Below, in pieces: positions 47,222 through 56,548 of a stretch of 64,000 nucleotides of DNA. The notes below the pieces were generated by a model. That model was given only the letters and a program-made list of their open reading frames with translations. It was not told the DNA's origin and ran no database searches. This DNA is from Pollutibacter soli (lineage in GTDB: Bacteria; Bacteroidota; Bacteroidia; Chitinophagales; Chitinophagaceae), in the NCBI GenBank assembly GCA_029269725.1, contig JARJHS010000009.1:124001-188000 (forward strand), read 5' to 3'. Within the stretch, counting starts at the first letter, position 1. Every line of letters starts with the position of its first letter. Position numbers and translations under genes: made by a program.

Positions 47222-49603
47222 TTATTCAGCCCGCAACGAATTCACGGGATTCGCATTCGCCGCCCTGATACAATGCCATGCAATCGTTGCTGCTGCAACA
47301 AGCAACGTAGCAATTGCAGAAATAGCAAATACACTCCATTGCACATCCGTTTGATATTTGAACGACTCCAGCCATTTATGAGTGGCATACCATGCGATGG
47401 GCCAGGATACAAGATTCCCGATCAGTACCAGGATGAAAAAATCTTTTGACAGCAATTTTACCAATCGTGCATTGCCAGCTCCAATCACTTTCCTGATCCC
47501 GATTTCTTTGGTTCGTGTTTCCGTTGAATGTGCAGCGAGTCCGAAAAGTCCAAGGCAGGATATGAAAATGGCGAGTCCTGCAAAAATTTTCATAACCTCA
47601 CTGATCTGGTCTTCCTTCTTATATAATCCTGAAATTTTTTCATCCAGAAACCCATAACGGAAAAGTGTACCCGGGGCGAGTGCATTGATTTTTTGCTGAA
47701 TGAAGGGTATCGCTGCTGCGGTCTGGCCAGCCGCAATTTTGATCATGAGATTATCGCCCCAAGTAGGTCTGTATTCCAGCACCAGTGGCTCGATCTGATT
47801 ATGTAACGATTGAAAATGAAAATCTTTTATTACGCCCACTACAGTTCCCTGCAGATTCATAGTCTGGTTATTGATGCGCGATCCGATCGGATTTTTTAAA
47901 CCCATCAATGCAGCTGCTTTTTCATTGATGATAAAACTGGCTGAATCATTATAGTCTTTAGAAAAATTGCGACCTGCCGCGAGCTTAACCTTCATTACAT
48001 CAAGGTAATTTTCATCTATTCTGAACACACGTACGGAAGGAAAATTATCACCCACAACAGAATCCACCGGTACTACACTTTCCACACTGAGATCATCGCC
48101 GATCAGGTTGGAAGATTGGCCGATGGCTAATATTCCCGGTCCGGAAAGCAATTCTTTTTTTACAGTTTCCGGCTGCTTTACCAGTTTATTTTTCAGTTCA
48201 CCGTAGGATTTTACCACGAGTACCTGGTCTTTGTCAAAGCCCAATTGTTTATTGTGAAAGAGGGTCAGCTGCTGATAGATCACAACTGTGCTTATGATCA
48301 GAAATGCCGCCATCGTAAACTGAAAAACGACAAGACTTTTCCTTACGTATCCTGCGCCGGAGCCGGGTAATCTCAATCCTTTGAGTGATGATGACGGATC
48401 AAATTTTGTTACGAAGAGTGCAGGAAAAATACCCGAAATAAGACCTGTACCCAGGATGATCAAAAAGAAGATCAGCATATTTCCTGGCTGGAAAACATCA
48501 GTAGCCGGTACTTGTTTACCGGTTAAACTGTTGTACACTGGCAATGTGGCCTGGTAAATTACTATGGCCAATAGTCCGGCGATAAGAGTCAGTAATAGTG
48601 CTTCCCCGAGAAACTGAACGATCAATTGCTTTTTCTGTGCGCCGAGTATTTTACGAACTGCAACTTCACGAAGTCTTTTCATTGATTGTGTTGTGAAAAG
48701 ATTAATAAAGTTGACACAGGCAATCAACAGAATTAATATTTCAACAGCGATAAGAATATAGATGTACACATCACTGCTGTTGGGTCCCATTTCCTGGATG
48801 AGGTTTGATTTCAGGTGGATATCTGTCAGCGCCTGAAATTTATTACTGGCTGCTTCTGCTGCAAGTCCGGTAGTATCTGCGTTTCCACCGCGATAAATTT
48901 TCCAGAATTCGTTGAATTTTGCTCTCGCCTGGTTGACGCCGGATTCATTTTTGAATTTTACATAGGTCCAGCCAAACATCCAACCGCGATTATTCAACCA
49001 GTTGGGTGGGACAAATGAATTGAATGTCGTCATCGAAAGCAGGTAGTCGAACTTCAAATGACTGTTGGCTGGAATATCTTCAATAACAGCGCGAACAAAT
49101 TTTTTATCTTCTGCATTGACGATGATTTCTTTCCCGATCGGATCTTCTTTGCCAAACAGTTTTTCGGCCATATTTCTGCCAAGCACTACGCTATTCATTT
49201 CACTCAGTGCTTTGACCGGATCGCCAACGACCGGTTTTAATCCAAACACTGCGATTACAGACGAATCGGCCCAGTAACCTTTCGCTTCCATTTTTTTTTC
49301 AGGACCGACATTTACTACAGGTGATCCCGCATCAGCAAGGCGGGCAGTAGATGCTATTTCCGGAAAAAACTTTTGCATCTCGCCCGCAAGCGGTGGGTTC
49401 GATTTGGACCATTCGGTGGTCACCATACGAAAGATCCGCTCGTGTCCGGGAACGAATTTTTCATAACTCATTTCTTCTTTGATGTGCATGGACAATAGCA
49501 GCCCGCAAGCGATCCCGAGGGCAAGTCCGGTCAGGTTGAGAATACTGTACGTTTTCTGTCGGAATATGCTTCGTAATGCCGTCCGGAAGAAGTTTTTGAG
49601 CAT
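47222..49603 (-). CDS. P14: duplicated MacB/FtsX-type ABC permease, head of the nine-gene run P14-P6
   Basis: 793 residues, start MLKNFFRTALRSIFRQKTYS. TM1 core GLALGIACGLLLSMHIKEEM. First domain: KLFGKEDPIGK and IEDIPANSHLKFDYLL. TM2 region: ACVNFINLFTTQS, the most altered of this block. Loops: KRLREVAVRKILGAQKK, with REVA for KEVG, and TRTKEIGIRKVIGAG. Second domain: GVIKDFHFQSLHNQI. Ends NPVNSLRAE. It is first in the longest run, preceded by a good -24/-12 promoter (49650-49665) and two palindromic sites. Confidence 0.95.
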   Translation of the reverse strand: MLKNFFRTALRSIFRQKTYSILNLTGLALGIACGLLLSMHIKEEMSYEKFVPGHERIFRMVTTEWSKSNPPLAGEMQKFFPEIASTARLADAGSPVVNVGPEKKMEAKGYWADSSVIAVFGLKPVVGDPVKALSEMNSVVLGRNMAEKLFGKEDPIGKEIIVNAEDKKFVRAVIEDIPANSHLKFDYLLSMTTFNSFVPPNWLNNRGWMFGWTYVKFKNESGVNQARAKFNEFWKIYRGGNADTTGLAAEAASNKFQALTDIHLKSNLIQEMGPNSSDVYIYILIAVEILILLIACVNFINLFTTQSMKRLREVAVRKILGAQKKQLIVQFLGEALLLTLIAGLLAIVIYQATLPVYNSLTGKQVPATDVFQPGNMLIFFLIILGTGLISGIFPALFVTKFDPSSSLKGLRLPGSGAGYVRKSLVVFQFTMAAFLIISTVVIYQQLTLFHNKQLGFDKDQVLVVKSYGELKNKLVKQPETVKKELLSGPGILAIGQSSNLIGDDLSVESVVPVDSVVGDNFPSVRVFRIDENYLDVMKVKLAAGRNFSKDYNDSASFIINEKAAALMGLKNPIGSRINNQTMNLQGTVVGVIKDFHFQSLHNQIEPLVLEYRPTWGDNLMIKIAAGQTAAAIPFIQQKINALAPGTLFRYGFLDEKISGLYKKEDQISEVMKIFAGLAIFISCLGLFGLAAHSTETRTKEIGIRKVIGAGNARLVKLLSKDFFILVLIGNLVSWPIAWYATHKWLESFKYQTDVQWSVFAISAIATLLVAAATIAWHCIRAANANPVNSLRAE

Positions 49604-49649
49604 AGCAGCCTGGTTTTGTCGAAATGGCGAAATATGGTCCGAAAGATTG

Positions 49650-49665
49650 AGCGGAAACAGTGCCA
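49650..49665 (-). promoter_or_regulatory. sigma-54 promoter (-24/-12) of P14
   Basis: The minus strand reads TGGCACTGTTTCCGCT. GG and GC are exactly ten bases apart as required, and the -24 block TGGCAC is perfect. The -12 block is CCGC rather than TTGC. Transcription would begin near 49639, giving a leader of about 36 nt before the P14 ATG. Two palindromic sites lie 74 and 95 bp upstream of the GC. Confidence 0.7.
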
Positions 49666-49715
49666 GACTTAGAATTCAATACCAGAGCGGGTTTCGGGAG
49701 TTGTGACCTGTTCGT

Positions 49716-49735
49716 ACTGTCCGAAAACGGACAGT
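49716..49735. promoter_or_regulatory. palindromic upstream activator-type site, perfect
   Basis: ACTGTCCGAAAACGGACAGT, 8-bp perfect arms around AAAA. Centre 74 bp upstream of the -12 GC of the P14 promoter. Best copy of the motif in the window. Confidence 0.7.
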
Positions 49736-49738
49736 CAG

Positions 49739-49753
49739 TGTCCGATTACGGCA
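49739..49753. promoter_or_regulatory. second, imperfect copy of the palindromic site
   Basis: TGTCCGATTACGGCA. Its centre lies 21 bp from the first site, close to two helical turns, so two protein dimers could sit on the same face of the DNA. Confidence 0.55.
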
Positions 49754-49929
49754 AGTTTCGTAGATGCGTGGAAATTTTATGAAACCTGCGCGAATCGTGT
49801 AAAAAACCGATGGCTGCCTGTTTTGATAGATTCGGTGACACACCTGGAATCTTTTCGCTCATGGCACTAACCCTTTCTTACCCTTAAATTGCTAAACTCA
49901 TTTAATTGACATCAAAACTGAAATTTCGA

Positions 49930-50292
49930 ATGGGAATAATGTTTATTCTTAGGATGCCTGTTGCTTGCGAACTTCCTCCGAACGCGAAAATTCACGACTG
50001 CATAAAATCTATAATTCTTCATGCGATTTCCGAAGATTTTTCAATTTCATGTGGATCTTTTGAAAAGTTCACTGGCTCATTTATAACGACTGTTACGATT
50101 TCTGATATCACCAGCGCAGAGAAATTTGAAAGAATGCTGAGTCAATGTGATCGGAATAATAATTCAGATGAAAATATTGACCCTGGAACTAAATTGACAA
50201 TCCATTTTAATGGTGATGCAAAGACGGAAATTTGTTTTGACAGGTTCAACAGAATTTTCGAGGAAGGAAAGAGGGTATTCAACTTCGCCTGA
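49930..50292 (+). CDS. small hypothetical protein
   Basis: 120 residues from ATG 49930 (MGIMFILRMPVACELPPNAK); the frame is also open from a TTG at 49906. No membrane helix or signal peptide is evident and I recognise no family. The composition (mixed acidic and hydrophobic, six cysteines, C-terminal RFNRIFEEGKRVFNFA) is protein-like rather than a shadow frame. It is alone between divergent P14 and the CotH-type gene. Could be a real accessory gene or chance. Confidence 0.45.
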   Translation: MGIMFILRMPVACELPPNAKIHDCIKSIILHAISEDFSISCGSFEKFTGSFITTVTISDITSAEKFERMLSQCDRNNNSDENIDPGTKLTIHFNGDAKTEICFDRFNRIFEEGKRVFNFA

Positions 50293-50410
50293 ACTTTGTC
50301 GTTATATCAGACATCTGGTTGATAAAAATATAGAATAATAAGTTGTATCTGTTTCCCTGTATATCTTTTACGCTAATACTTTCCTGGAAAATTAATTGGA
50401 CACCAGTCGC

Positions 50411-50442
50411 AAAAAAATTGTTTCACTGTATACAATTTTTTT
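50411..50442. terminator. A/T-rich hairpin, possible terminator
   Basis: AAAAAAATTGT (50411-50421), ten-base loop, ACAATTTTTTT (50432-50442): 11-bp perfect arms with a terminal T-run. It could end transcription of the small gene ending at 50292. The rest of the 50293-50702 gap is AT-rich and empty of recognisable genes. Confidence 0.4.
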
Positions 50443-50702
50443 GCCGGATCCCTTACCTGTTGAAATTCAGCATCACACTGTGGAATCTTATTTACAGTTT
50501 CAGACAAAAATGTAGTTTCGGATTTATTTTTTTAACAACTCGTTTTGTTTATTATAAAATCTTATAACTTCATCATAACGCCTATTCATACATCCTTTTA
50601 AGTACACCGTTTTTCCGCTTACTTCTTTTAATTGTCCGACCTGTACGTTTGACGGTATTGGTTTTTATTTCTTGTATTTTATCAAAACTAAACGCTTGAT
50701 GT

Positions 50703-53700
50703 ATGAATGCACTAAAGCCATTGCTATCCTGTTTATTTCTTATTTTTCTTCCTGCTATTTTATTTTCTCAGTCAATCGGTTTTTCTCACCAACGTGGATT
50801 TTATGATGCGCCATTTTCACTGACGATATCGGGCGACGCTGGTCAGCAGATCAGATACACCACTAACGGTACTGCGCCAACGATAAACACGGGAACAGTC
50901 TACTCGGGCCCGATCAGTATTACCACAACAACAGTACTCCGCGCCATTGCTGTATCCGGAGGATCGGCTTCTGCAGTCCAAACGCAATCCTATATCTTTC
51001 TGAACAGTGTAATTCATCAGCCTGCCAATATTGCCGGCTGGCCTAATAAGCCTTATGCTTTGGGAAGCGGAACCGCAACTGCCATTCATGATTATGAAAT
51101 GGACCCAGCCATTGCAGACAATCCGGCATACAGTGAAGATCTGATAAAGGGCCTGAAAGAAATTCCGACATTATCAATTGTTCTTGATAAGAACAGTTTT
51201 CAAACAATGTATGACGGTGACATTGAAGTACTGGCATCTGCAGAAATTATTTATGCCAACAGCCCGGGACTTAATGAGCAGTTTGAAGTAGGAATTGAAG
51301 CACATAGTCATCTGCGTTTAAAACGTTCTTTGCGTTTAACATTCGACAATGCTCCTGGTGGCGCAGGAGTTATCTCTAAAATTTTCAGGAATGCACCATT
51401 AAACAGTGCAACAGCCACGGATCAGTTCAATAAAGCCAAAGTAGTTTTACGCGCGGGCAATAACCGGTCATGGGCAAGGAACTGGAACCCCGACAGAACA
51501 GCGTACACACGGGATCAATGGTACCGGGATGCTCAGATCGCAATGACCGGCTACGGTTCCCACGGAACTTTTGTACATCTCTATGTTGACGGGTTGTATT
51601 GGGGACTTTATAATCCTTCGGAAAGGCCCGATGCCGGATTCCAGGCGAAATATTTCGGAGGAAATTTTGAAGATTGGTTGAGTTTCGACTCTGATGGGGT
51701 GCGGAGTGGTGATGCAACGCGTTTCAATTATCTGTCAGGTACGCTTGTAAATAAAGACATGTCCATTGCAGCTAACTACAATGAAATGCAGGGATACCTT
51801 GATGTAGAAAATTTTATCGACTACCTGATCCTTACCTGGTTTACCGGGATGACGGATTGGCCGCAGAATAATTTCCAGGGAGGTAACAGAAATGTTCCAT
51901 CACCTACTCCAAATAAATATTTCGCATGGGATTGCGAATGGTCATGGGATGTAACCAACGGAAGTAACAATGGCGCATGGGTTCATCCGGATTTCAGAAG
52001 CAATCAAACAACGGGAACAAGTCTCCTGGCGAAACTCTGGCATTCATTGAGAAAGAATCCTCAGTTCATGAGTCTGTTTGCTGACAGGGTATCCAAACAT
52101 TGTTTTAATAATGGAGCATTAACCGATGCTGCTTCTGTAAGCAGATGGACGACGCTGAATAATTTTATCAGCAATGCAATTATCGCTGAGTCTGCGAGGT
52201 GGGGCGATGCGCTGAATGATGGAGTCACCAGGACAAAAAATGATCATTGGACGCCTGAAGTGAACCGTGTGAAGACGCTTATGCAAGGTAATGTTCAGCG
52301 ATTTGTCAATGCATTGATTGCTGAAGGATATTTTTCACTATTACTTCCTCCGTCGTTCAGTCGCGAAGGCGGAGCTACCGCCACACCCACGACGTTGACT
52401 ATAACGAACCCAAATGCTGCCGGATCTATTTATTACACAAAAACCGGAAATGATCCGAAAAATGCAAACGGGTCAATTTCCTCAGATGCAGTTAAGTACT
52501 CCGGAGCAGTCAGTATTACAGGCGATTTTACTGTGATAAAAGCCAGGGTGTATGATGGCACCAACTGGTCATCGCTACATGAAGGCACGTATTTCTTCCC
52601 GCAGCTGAAAATAAATGAATTCCTCGCGAGCAATAGCGAGGGAATTGTTGACGAAAGCGGCGTACATGAAGATTGGATCGAGATTTACAACAAAGGAACG
52701 CAGCCAGTGAATATTGGTGGGATGTACATAACGGATCTTTTATCAAATCCGGTTTTGTACCAGATACCGAATACTGATCCTGCGAAAACTACTATTCCAC
52801 CGAAAGGTTATTTACTTCTTTGGGCAGATAATCAACCAACGGAAGGCGTTTTGCATGTTAATGTAAAACTCAGCGCCAGCGGTGAATCTATTGGTTTGGC
52901 GATGATGATCGATGGTACTCCCACATACATTGATCAACTAAGCTTTGGAGCGCAGAGTGCAGATGTTTCTACCGGATCATTTCCTGATGGCTCTACGACT
53001 GTCAGGACTTTCACTACACCAACACCGGGAGCTGCCAATCTTATCACACAGATCAGTGGCGTATATATCAATGAAGTTGCAGCACTCAATACAAACGGAA
53101 TTACTGATGAAAAAGGTGAACATGATCCCTGGATAGAAATATTTAATAAAAATGCATCCCCGGTAAATATTGGCGGACTGTACATCACAAATAATCTGTC
53201 GAACCAGCTTCTTTTCCAGATACCTTCAAATTCTCCGGCTTCTACGACAATACCGGCGAATGGTTACATTATTCTGTGGGCAGATAATCAACCGGCACAG
53301 GGTCCGTTACACATCGGGTTAACCTTAAATGCTACCGGTGGAAATATTGCATTAGTCAGCAACGATGGCGCCGCGCCATATGTAATAGATCAGCTGCAAT
53401 ATGGAAGCATTGCACCGAATACAAGTTTCGGAAGATATCCGGATGGTTCGACAAATCTAAAGTCGTTTGTAACACCTACACCAGCAAAATTCAATACAAT
53501 TCCGCTGGTCACCGGGTTGTACATAAATGAATATCTCGCAAGCAACAATGCGAGCAATACTGATGAGTTTGGCGAATTTGAAGATTGGATTGAAATCTAT
53601 AACTCGACAAGCAATGCAATTGATATTGGTGGATTATTCATCACCGATAATCTTTCAAATCCTGGAAAATGGCAGATACCAACAAACCGTCCGGATCTGA

Positions 53701-55820
53701 CCGTTATTCCGGCAGGTGGATTTAAGCTTTTATATGCTGATGAACAGCCATCGCAGGGCGCGTTGCATGTCAATATTAAACTTGGTGCGGGAGGTGAAGA
53801 TATCGGGCTGAGTCAGCTACAGGGCGGGGTTAGCTCCCTGATTAATGGTCTCACGTTTGGCGCTCAAACTTCAGACGTATCGGAAGGAAGAGTTCCTGAT
53901 GGAGGCAATACGATCCAGGCTTTCACTAAGATTACTCCCGGCGCCAGCAATGTTACGATTGCTAATCAAAAACCAATAGCGAATGCTGGTGTTGATCAAA
54001 CGATAACAAGTCCTGCAAGTAGCGTTAAATTAAATGGATCCGGTACCGATGATGGAAGTATAAAAACTTATACCTGGAGCCAGGCAAGTGGTCCAAACAC
54101 TGCGGTATTCTCCGGTAAAACAATTGCCGCTCCTACGGTGAGTGGACTTGTGGTTGGAGTATATGTGTTCAATCTGGTTGTAACAGATAACCTTGACCTG
54201 GCGAGCGTTGCAGATCAGGTGACCGTTACCGTTAAGGCTGCATCAACGGGTACGCCATTGTTCCGCATTAACGCAGGCGGACCTGCATATACATCTGCAG
54301 GCATCGCCTGGCAGGCTGATCAGTATTTCACCGGTGGTGATGTTTACAGCAGCACCGATCCGATAGCCGGAACTACCAACGACCAGTTGTATCAGACTGA
54401 GCGTTGGGGTAATGTCAGCTATGCGATACCGGTGCCGAATGGTAAGTACACATTAAGATTGCATTTCGCGGAGATTTTCTGGACCGAAGCTGGTAGTAGG
54501 GTATTCTCCGTAAATATCGAAAACGGACAGGCATCTATACCAAACCTGGATATATTCAGTAGTGCAGGTGGAGCAAATACAGCGCTGGCCATTGATCGGG
54601 CGATCAATGTAACAGATGGTGTACTCAATTTCAACCTGGTTGCCGGTATTGAGAATCCTAAGCTTTCAGGTATCGAAATTCTTACCTTGGGACCTGTTCC
54701 AAATGCACGGCCGGTTGCCAATGCAGGTGTCGATCAGAAAGTTTTCCTGCCTGCAAGCACTTCTAAATTGATTGGTTCCGGTACAGACGATGTTAGCATC
54801 AAAGGATACACATGGAGCCAGGTAAGCGGGCCAAACACAGCGACATTTAATAGTAAGACTATTGCTGACCCGACGGTTGGCGGCCTTATTCAGGGTACCT
54901 ATGTATTCAGCCTGGTGGTGACAGACAATCTTGGTCTGCCGAGTGCAGCTGACCGGGTGATTGTTACCGTCAGCAACCCTGCGCCGGTGGCGAATGCGGG
55001 CACAGATCAACAGATCATCGTTCCTGTAAGCACTACTAAGCTCAATGGATCAGGCACTGACAATGGAACTATTAAAACTTACAGCTGGACACAAGTCAGC
55101 GGACCAAATACGGCGGTGTTCAATAGTAAAATCATTGCCGCACCGACCGTAAGTGGTCTTGTGCAGGGCGCATATGTATTCAGTCTTATTGTTACCGATA
55201 ACCTGGATCAACCAAGTGTGGCTGATAGAGTAGTAGTGTCTGTTGTGAATCCGCGACCGCTGGCAAATGCTGGTGCTGATCAGACGATTACAGCTCCGGT
55301 AAGTACGGTACAGCTCAATGGGTCCGGAACAGACAATGGTAGTATAAGAAATTATCGCTGGCGCCAGGTATCCGGACCGAATACGGCGGTGTTCAGCAAT
55401 GCGACAGTACCCGCACCAACAGTCAGTGGACTTATACCGGGTTCATATGCATTCAGCCTTACCGTTGCAGATAACCTGAATGCGGCAAGTCTTCCTGATA
55501 CAATGACCGTTACCGTTAGTGCAGCGACGGGAGCCATGTCAAGAACCGCGGTGGGCCTGAGCGCGGATGGCTCCGTACCATGGGAAGTAAAAGTGTTGCC
55601 GAACCCAAGCACGCATTACTTCAATATCAACGTCAACAGTTCAGCCAAAGATCGACTATGGGTGGGTGCATATGATGGAGATGGTAAGTTGATTGAAAAA
55701 ATGGAAAGAGTAAATAATGGACAACAGTTAAGAATGGGTCAGAATTACCGGCCTGGTGTATATTATATTAAAGTGATACAGGGTGACAAGGTGAAAGTGC
55801 TCAAAGTGATAAAGCAATAA
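50703..55820 (+). CDS. giant CotH / lamin-tail / PKD / malectin surface protein with T9SS tail
   Basis: 1705 residues. Signal peptide 1-22 (ILFSQ). A chitobiase C-terminal-like domain (about 25-100, GFYDAPFSLTIS, IRYTTNGTAPT) is followed by a CotH-type region (about 153-545, with FVHLYVDGLYWGLYNPSERP and LDVENFIDYL). A second IYYTKTGNDPKN domain precedes 630. Three lamin-tail domains start near 636, 786 and 939 (INEFLASN, INEVAALN, INEYLASN, each with DWIEIYN or PWIEIFN). PKD-like domain 1 (about 1090) and a malectin-like domain (about 1186-1330, RINAGG to GIEIL) come next, then three more PKD-like repeats (about 1335, 1425, 1516, each VANAG or LANAG). Residues from about 1627 (VKVLPNPSTHYFNINVNSSA, ending KVLKVIKQ) form a type A T9SS sorting domain. 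A secreted or cell-surface carbohydrate-binding scaffold is likely. Confidence 0.93.
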   Translation: MNALKPLLSCLFLIFLPAILFSQSIGFSHQRGFYDAPFSLTISGDAGQQIRYTTNGTAPTINTGTVYSGPISITTTTVLRAIAVSGGSASAVQTQSYIFLNSVIHQPANIAGWPNKPYALGSGTATAIHDYEMDPAIADNPAYSEDLIKGLKEIPTLSIVLDKNSFQTMYDGDIEVLASAEIIYANSPGLNEQFEVGIEAHSHLRLKRSLRLTFDNAPGGAGVISKIFRNAPLNSATATDQFNKAKVVLRAGNNRSWARNWNPDRTAYTRDQWYRDAQIAMTGYGSHGTFVHLYVDGLYWGLYNPSERPDAGFQAKYFGGNFEDWLSFDSDGVRSGDATRFNYLSGTLVNKDMSIAANYNEMQGYLDVENFIDYLILTWFTGMTDWPQNNFQGGNRNVPSPTPNKYFAWDCEWSWDVTNGSNNGAWVHPDFRSNQTTGTSLLAKLWHSLRKNPQFMSLFADRVSKHCFNNGALTDAASVSRWTTLNNFISNAIIAESARWGDALNDGVTRTKNDHWTPEVNRVKTLMQGNVQRFVNALIAEGYFSLLLPPSFSREGGATATPTTLTITNPNAAGSIYYTKTGNDPKNANGSISSDAVKYSGAVSITGDFTVIKARVYDGTNWSSLHEGTYFFPQLKINEFLASNSEGIVDESGVHEDWIEIYNKGTQPVNIGGMYITDLLSNPVLYQIPNTDPAKTTIPPKGYLLLWADNQPTEGVLHVNVKLSASGESIGLAMMIDGTPTYIDQLSFGAQSADVSTGSFPDGSTTVRTFTTPTPGAANLITQISGVYINEVAALNTNGITDEKGEHDPWIEIFNKNASPVNIGGLYITNNLSNQLLFQIPSNSPASTTIPANGYIILWADNQPAQGPLHIGLTLNATGGNIALVSNDGAAPYVIDQLQYGSIAPNTSFGRYPDGSTNLKSFVTPTPAKFNTIPLVTGLYINEYLASNNASNTDEFGEFEDWIEIYNSTSNAIDIGGLFITDNLSNPGKWQIPTNRPDLTVIPAGGFKLLYADEQPSQGALHVNIKLGAGGEDIGLSQLQGGVSSLINGLTFGAQTSDVSEGRVPDGGNTIQAFTKITPGASNVTIANQKPIANAGVDQTITSPASSVKLNGSGTDDGSIKTYTWSQASGPNTAVFSGKTIAAPTVSGLVVGVYVFNLVVTDNLDLASVADQVTVTVKAASTGTPLFRINAGGPAYTSAGIAWQADQYFTGGDVYSSTDPIAGTTNDQLYQTERWGNVSYAIPVPNGKYTLRLHFAEIFWTEAGSRVFSVNIENGQASIPNLDIFSSAGGANTALAIDRAINVTDGVLNFNLVAGIENPKLSGIEILTLGPVPNARPVANAGVDQKVFLPASTSKLIGSGTDDVSIKGYTWSQVSGPNTATFNSKTIADPTVGGLIQGTYVFSLVVTDNLGLPSAADRVIVTVSNPAPVANAGTDQQIIVPVSTTKLNGSGTDNGTIKTYSWTQVSGPNTAVFNSKIIAAPTVSGLVQGAYVFSLIVTDNLDQPSVADRVVVSVVNPRPLANAGADQTITAPVSTVQLNGSGTDNGSIRNYRWRQVSGPNTAVFSNATVPAPTVSGLIPGSYAFSLTVADNLNAASLPDTMTVTVSAATGAMSRTAVGLSADGSVPWEVKVLPNPSTHYFNINVNSSAKDRLWVGAYDGDGKLIEKMERVNNGQQLRMGQNYRPGVYYIKVIQGDKVKVLKVIKQ

Positions 55821-55822
55821 TT

Positions 55823-55861
55823 AAAAAGAGGTGGCTAAGTTAACAGCCACCTCTTTTTTTA
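55823..55861 (+). terminator. rho-independent terminator of the CotH-type gene
   Basis: Arms AAAAAGAGGTGGCT (55823-55836) and AGCCACCTCTTTTT (55845-55858) pair perfectly around an 8-nt loop, followed by more T. Confidence 0.93.
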
Positions 55862-56068
55862 ATTCCAACACGGCAAAACGATGTCGCGGATGTTCTTTGC
55901 GAAAGATTATTTAGGGAACTGTTTTTAAAGGCAAAAACTTTTTAGCTGTGCAAAATACCTGGAATAGCGTTGTTTTGACATTGTTATCGGATAATTCTGA
56001 TGCTATTTTGTACTACAATAATTCATCGAATATCTTAGTTATCGTGGCTTAATAGTTTGTCAAACAGA

Positions 56069-56407
56069 ATGGAACTGACTAAGCAAGTCTGCTTGCTCGC
56101 AGATAAACTTCCGCCTTCAGAAAGATTTAATCTCAAAAATCAAATTTGTCGCGCAGCGAAATATGCGTTAAAGGCACAAATCCGAAGAGCTGCAATTTCT
56201 GTCATTTCAAATATTACAGAAGGATCTTCGCGAAAATCGGTCGCCGATCGAAAGAGATTTTATGAAATAGCAAGGTCGTCGGCCATCGAAATCGACGCAC
56301 AAATTGAAGCCGCAATTGCTTTGCAATACGTTCAATCCGAAATCACAGTTTCTGCAAAATCTGTTTTAACTGAAGTATTTAAGAGTTTGTCAAAACTTTC
56401 TTCATAA
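56069..56407 (+). CDS. four-helix bundle protein (23S rRNA IVP-like)
   Basis: 112 residues from ATG 56069 (MELTKQVCLLADKLPPSERF); the frame is open from a TTG 12 nt upstream. Family hallmarks: LPPSERFNLKNQICRAA, QIRRAAISVISNITEGSSRK and FYEIARSSAIEIDAQIEAA. The region FNLKNQICRAAKYALKAQIR carries two NQI/AQI-type words in a row, as if 16 residues were duplicated. Such genes are found inside rRNA intervening sequences or free in genomes; this one is free. Role unknown. Confidence 0.85.
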   Translation: MELTKQVCLLADKLPPSERFNLKNQICRAAKYALKAQIRRAAISVISNITEGSSRKSVADRKRFYEIARSSAIEIDAQIEAAIALQYVQSEITVSAKSVLTEVFKSLSKLSS

Positions 56408-56548
56408 CTGTTTCATTGGATTAATATTTGCAACCAGGTAATGCAGGTGAATATTTTTTAAAGCGCTGAGTTCCAGTTCAACTTTGACATTGAGGAACCA
56501 TAAACTCAATACTATCAACTCCTATTGCCTGATTACCATTGCCTGGAC

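Noticed and set aside
50343-50567. Plus-strand 74-residue frame before the CotH-type gene
   Set aside because: Phe/Ile/Cys-rich translation of AT-rich DNA, and it overlaps a hairpin; probably not coding.
50648-50682. TTTG ... TATTTTAT as a Bacteroidota -33/-7 promoter for the CotH-type gene
   Set aside because: Spacing of 23 bp is too long for the usual 19-21 and the -7 match is partial.
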